A stretch of 57,621 nt of DNA from CAZIKB01 sp964539665 (GTDB lineage: Bacteria; Zhuqueibacterota; Zhuqueibacteria; Oceanimicrobiales; Oceanimicrobiaceae): positions 1 through 57,621 of the forward strand of contig CAZIKB010000027.1 in assembly GCA_964539665.1 (NCBI GenBank), written 5' to 3'. Positions 54,145-57,621 of this stretch are shown here, in pieces. The translations under genes and the position numbers were made by a program. The notes under the pieces are model-generated. The model saw only the letters and a program-made list of their open reading frames with translations, ran no database searches and had not been told where the DNA came from. Within the stretch, counting starts at the first letter, position 1. Each line of letters opens with the position of its first letter.

Positions 54145-56931
54145 TTATTTGACGAGTATCAGCTTCCGCACTTGCACAAAATTTTCTGCCTTAATACTAT
54201 ACAAATATACTCCACTAGCAACTGGGTATCCTTGCTTATCTTTCCCACCCCACTGCACTGAATAAAATCCTGCTGGCTGCTGATTATCCACTAACGTTAC
54301 AATCCGCTGGCCGAGGAGATTGTAAATTTGCAATTTGACCTCGGATGCTATGGGAAGCTGGTATCTAATAGTTGTTTCGGGATTAAAAGGATTTGGATAG
54401 TTTTGTTCTAAAGCAAACGTTACTGGTAAGGCTGTCTCATCCATAACACTCGTTGGATTCAGCATTGACGACACCGGGCCGGCTTCACTAGAAGCCACCG
54501 ACAAATTGTTATCCTGATCGAAAGCTTTGACAACGTAATAATAGTCTTTTCCATCAGCAACAGAGGTGTCCGTATAAGAGAATTTATTGCCCGCAACACT
54601 CACTAAAACCGAATCATAATTACCTGAACTGCTGCCACGATATACATTATATCCCATAATTAAGGAAATATCGGAAGCAAGCTGTCCTGAAATGCTGTTT
54701 GATGAGTTCTCTTTACCAAGGTTTGAATTACCAGTCCAGCTTGCCGACCAATTGCCGCTATGAGGAGGCAAAACGTAGGTCCCCGAAATCGAGGTTCTTG
54801 TGTCAAACTTGCCGGTGATCTTTACATCACCGGACTCAATAGAAAAGGTCTGGTCGCTCTTATTCATAGCCGCACTACCATTTAAATAAGTGTAGCGGTT
54901 ATTAGAGGGGCCTACGGACATGTCAAAATCAAAAATGCGGCTCATGTCTTCTGTCACATCGAAACTCACGCCTGAACCACTCCAGGCGCCCGGCTCGGGA
55001 GTGTTGCCAACTTTGAGAATTACAGGCAGGATTTTGTTACCACCATTTGAAGCTATCTGAATATTTGCGTTATAATCCCCCTCTGCCAATCCTTTCCTCG
55101 ATGCAAAGGCAAATAGTTGCCCATTGCCCAGCATGGTAGTCCCGCCTTGTGGAATTAACTCCAACCAATTCTGATCACTTGCAGCCGTCCAGTTTAACAT
55201 GCCCAGGCCTGAATTTTTCAAAAAGAAAGCCCAACCTAAATCCCAAATATCGAAGACCAGGCTGTCTGCACTTACCTCAAGAATGGGTGGCGGCGATTCC
55301 CACATCAGTGATATTTGGCCGCCATCATCATTTGGAGCATCCACGGCGGTTAAATTCACCGGTGCTCCAAATCTGCCACCTCCTTGAAAAGCCGGGAATG
55401 CTCCCATATCGCTTCTGGAACCGTCTGGATCTGATATGGTTGGATTGCCAGCATCAAGACATGGAGAAGTAAACCTCAATCGGTAATCGCCATTTGCAGG
55501 ATCCATGAAGTCTGGATCAGAGGAGATGTTACCAAAGCCTGTATCACCGTCCTCGATACATGAGTATGTTGCATTGGCCTGACCTTTGAGATCGTCACCA
55601 TTTCCCCAAATAATGCAGTTCACAATGGTTGGAAAAGCAATAGGAAATGCATCTGTGTTTATTCCATCCCCAGAATTGTTAATTATAGTAGTGTTTATGA
55701 TTTTCGCATTCGAATTTGGTGCGTAAATGCCCGAACCTTTCAAAGTAGCCGTATTGTTCATGATTAAGTTACGTTCTATTAATGCATAGACATTTAATCC
55801 AAACGCGTTAATTCCTCCACCCAATGATGCATTGTTACCAATAATTTTGTTATTTCTGACAGTCGGACTACCAGCGCTTGTACTGACACCACCATTTCCA
55901 TTAGTAATGGTAAATCCATCAATAACACCTGCGTTAATACCAACTACTCTATTTTTGCGCATACCATCAATAGTAGTTTCATCAGGTCCTTTTTTACTAA
56001 TGACAACCACATCTTTAAATATTAATAAATTCTCATAATAAATACCCGGATCAACCCAAACAGTATCACCATTTGAGGCTGCATCAACCCTGCTTTGAAT
56101 AAAAGGTAAGAATGAATAACCTGCACTCTTCTCATTATTTGTCGTGTCAATCTCGACTGGTATTGTATCAGAAATTTTTGCAATGATTGTGTAATCGTCG
56201 GGTGAATATGTATCGGTGTTCCATGTTATTTCACCATATCCCATCCTCCCTGCCTGTACAAAAACATCAGTATTACCAATTGGATTTAAAGAGTCATTAA
56301 TGTAAAAACTAACATTACATTTTGTGCTTGTATTACCTGTTAAATCTTCTACTTCTGCTATTACTTTTATTGGCACTCCCGGAGTCATGCGAACTTCGGG
56401 TTTAAAGGAAATGCCACTTATCCTCAAATCGGATTCTCCGGACAAGGTTGAAAGAGCATAAAGTGTATTCTCTATAGGAAAATATAAAAGATTTTCTCCT
56501 CCAATAGAAACAGGGCCTGAGGCGTAATAGTAGTTACCTGGCGCTGAATATTTCCATTTTAAAGTTCCATCATTATTAATTGCATATAATCCATCATGGC
56601 TTGGACAATAAATTACACTATTATTGTCAAGCACCAAACTGGAAATAGTCGGTGAATCAGTTTTGAAACTCCACTTTTTACTACCATCAGGATTGAGTGC
56701 ATACACAGTACTATCTGATCGTCCTCCAAAATAAATCGTGCCGTCAGTGTCGATTGCTGGACTTCTTCCAGGACTTCCTTGAATTTTGTAAGTCCATTTT
56801 AAGGTTCCATCGGGATTAAATGCCCATAATTCATCGTGTTTATAAGTTCCTCCATTACAATATATTATGCCGCTTTTTGTAACGGAAGGCTCACCAAAAA
56901 AATAATTTGCATGTTCGCTGGATACTGCCAT
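54145..56931 (-). CDS. T9SS-exported modular protein, C-terminal part (frameshifted)
   Basis: This is the main part of a gene whose 5' part is at 56865-57545 in another frame. Domain order from about residue 5: PQQ/BNR-like propeller repeats (NPDGTLKW), a CARDB-like domain (170-275), a right-handed beta-helix (280-520), then the start of a fibronectin type III domain (APVNLTAVDAPNDDGG), a BACON-like domain, a further beta domain, the end of the type III domain (GYNVYRGSSSGNYD) and a T9SS tail (NYPNPFNPETTIRYQL). The intact product would exceed 1100 residues. The true gene continues upstream through the T7 run at 56896-56902. Confidence 0.85.
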   Translation of the reverse strand: MAVSSEHANYFFGEPSVTKSGIIYCNGGTYKHDELWAFNPDGTLKWTYKIQGSPGRSPAIDTDGTIYFGGRSDSTVYALNPDGSKKWSFKTDSPTISSLVLDNNSVIYCPSHDGLYAINNDGTLKWKYSAPGNYYYASGPVSIGGENLLYFPIENTLYALSTLSGESDLRISGISFKPEVRMTPGVPIKVIAEVEDLTGNTSTKCNVSFYINDSLNPIGNTDVFVQAGRMGYGEITWNTDTYSPDDYTIIAKISDTIPVEIDTTNNEKSAGYSFLPFIQSRVDAASNGDTVWVDPGIYYENLLIFKDVVVISKKGPDETTIDGMRKNRVVGINAGVIDGFTITNGNGGVSTSAGSPTVRNNKIIGNNASLGGGINAFGLNVYALIERNLIMNNTATLKGSGIYAPNSNAKIINTTIINNSGDGINTDAFPIAFPTIVNCIIWGNGDDLKGQANATYSCIEDGDTGFGNISSDPDFMDPANGDYRLRFTSPCLDAGNPTISDPDGSRSDMGAFPAFQGGGRFGAPVNLTAVDAPNDDGGQISLMWESPPPILEVSADSLVFDIWDLGWAFFLKNSGLGMLNWTAASDQNWLELIPQGGTTMLGNGQLFAFASRKGLAEGDYNANIQIASNGGNKILPVILKVGNTPEPGAWSGSGVSFDVTEDMSRIFDFDMSVGPSNNRYTYLNGSAAMNKSDQTFSIESGDVKITGKFDTRTSISGTYVLPPHSGNWSASWTGNSNLGKENSSNSISGQLASDISLIMGYNVYRGSSSGNYDSVLVSVAGNKFSYTDTSVADGKDYYYVVKAFDQDNNLSVASSEAGPVSSMLNPTSVMDETALPVTFALEQNYPNPFNPETTIRYQLPIASEVKLQIYNLLGQRIVTLVDNQQPAGFYSVQWGGKDKQGYPVASGVYLYSIKAENFVQVRKLILVK

Positions 56932-57545
56932 TTTATGGTACCATCAGGATTAACTGCATAAAAATTACCCGTGGCTGCCCAATACATTGTACCAATAGTA
57001 TCAGTACATACAACACCGCTTGATGTACGGATATCCATTTCCCAAACAAGTTGACCTGTGGGAGATAACACTCTTTCAACTAAGTTAATGTTACCATTTT
57101 TATCAATTGTGGGGTAGTGCCGTGGGGGCTTTCCTAAATAATAGGCCCATCTATAATTTCCCTCAGGGCTTATAGCAAAAATGGAATCTGCATGATGTAC
57201 GTAAACGGTGCCATCCTTATTAATTAGTGGTGCAGGAATTGATTCATTCCTTACGAGGCTTTCCTTCAAGTACTGAGAGAATGGATACTTCCACTTAATG
57301 TGTCCTCCCGGGTAGAGAGCATATAGATGCTTTTCTGAATTTACATAAATAATCCCATTTGAATCTACGACGACTGGACTAATTTTATCTTCATCAAATT
57401 CTACCATCCAAGCTAGTGTTCCAGTTTCAGGTCCGGTATTGTTTGATTTACCAGAACGCTGTGAGTTCTGTCTATATATTGGCCACGGACTGTCTGCCAG
57501 TTGTGCAAATGAAATCTCGGATATTGAAAAAAACAGCAAAAACAA
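56865..57545 (-). CDS. T9SS-exported modular protein, N-terminal part (frameshifted)
   Basis: A hydrophobic signal segment ending ISFAQ is followed by four PQQ-like propeller blades (NPDGTIKW at the end) before the frame is lost. One extra T (or two fewer) in the T7 run at 56896-56902 would join it to the downstream frame. The start is odd: TTG 57543-57545 lies within the signal sequence, and the open frame reaches back to a TAG at 57567-57569 with no ATG, GTG or TTG. ATT 57558-57560 has AGGT four bases upstream. Confidence 0.7.
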   Translation of the reverse strand: MFLLFFSISEISFAQLADSPWPIYRQNSQRSGKSNNTGPETGTLAWMVEFDEDKISPVVVDSNGIIYVNSEKHLYALYPGGHIKWKYPFSQYLKESLVRNESIPAPLINKDGTVYVHHADSIFAISPEGNYRWAYYLGKPPRHYPTIDKNGNINLVERVLSPTGQLVWEMDIRTSSGVVCTDTIGTMYWAATGNFYAVNPDGTIKWQYPANMQIIFLVSLPLQKAA

Positions 57546-57621
57546 AACAGCTATATTAATTACTACCTAACATTTCTCACTTAGAAAAACATGGTATAAG
57601 TTGTTAAATACATTAAATATA

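Overview
The window reads as a chromosomal segment of an AT-rich bacterium of the Fibrobacteres-Chlorobi-Bacteroidetes (FCB) superphylum, most likely a Calditrichota/KSB1-like or neighbouring candidate phylum. The evidence is two giant secreted proteins ending in type IX secretion (T9SS) sorting tails, lipoprotein signal peptides, a DUF4837 lipoprotein, a DUF4139 protein, and short dispersed palindromic repeats. Apart from a possible gene end at the extreme left, every convincing gene lies on the minus strand, so transcription runs from high to low coordinates. I see no tRNA, rRNA, CRISPR array, transposase or phage gene.

Layout from left to right. Positions 324-6831 hold metabolic singletons: leuD, moaC, a YbdK-type carboxylate-amine ligase, an M28 peptidase lipoprotein, aroB and a zinc alcohol dehydrogenase. 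Positions 7345-8675 hold two small membrane proteins of the PspC/LiaI type, one of them a double-PspC protein with a strong internal translation start. Positions 8766-13498 look like an operon: cell-wall amidase, small lipoprotein, HDAC-like deacetylase, pcm and an unusual RpiB-like protein. Next come moeA and a SPOR protein, then the block scpA-scpB-rluB-cmk-rpsA-lapA-lapB (15839-22803). Its cmk-rpsA-lapA-lapB part reproduces the order known from E. coli, minus ihfB. A Trm112-like protein and accA follow.

Positions 24432-37008 are mainly surface-polysaccharide genes: a GT2/phosphoglycosyltransferase fusion with a changed catalytic dyad, a DPM-type transferase, rfbD, a methyltransferase, a second GT2 and a DUF2723 membrane protein. 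A purine cluster (purE, azgA-type permease, PfkB kinase) and a DUF4837 lipoprotein sit in the middle. recG, a DUF4139 protein and valS follow.

The right end (43499-57560) is an accessory, exported region: a secreted TPR-CHAT caspase-like protein, a small cysteine-containing lipoprotein, a beta-barrel protein and two modular T9SS cargo proteins. The two cargo proteins share a beta-helix cassette and a sorting tail, and both seem to carry a fibronectin type III domain split by an insertion. The second is frameshifted in a T7 run and lacks a normal start codon in frame. A decayed TPR-protein remnant lies between them.

The observations most worth following up are the exported TPR-CHAT protein and its exported neighbours, the Asn-Asn replacement in the phosphoglycosyltransferase domain, the in-frame internal start in the PspC fusion, the RpiB-like protein without its catalytic cysteine, and a terminator-like hairpin touching the scpA start codon.
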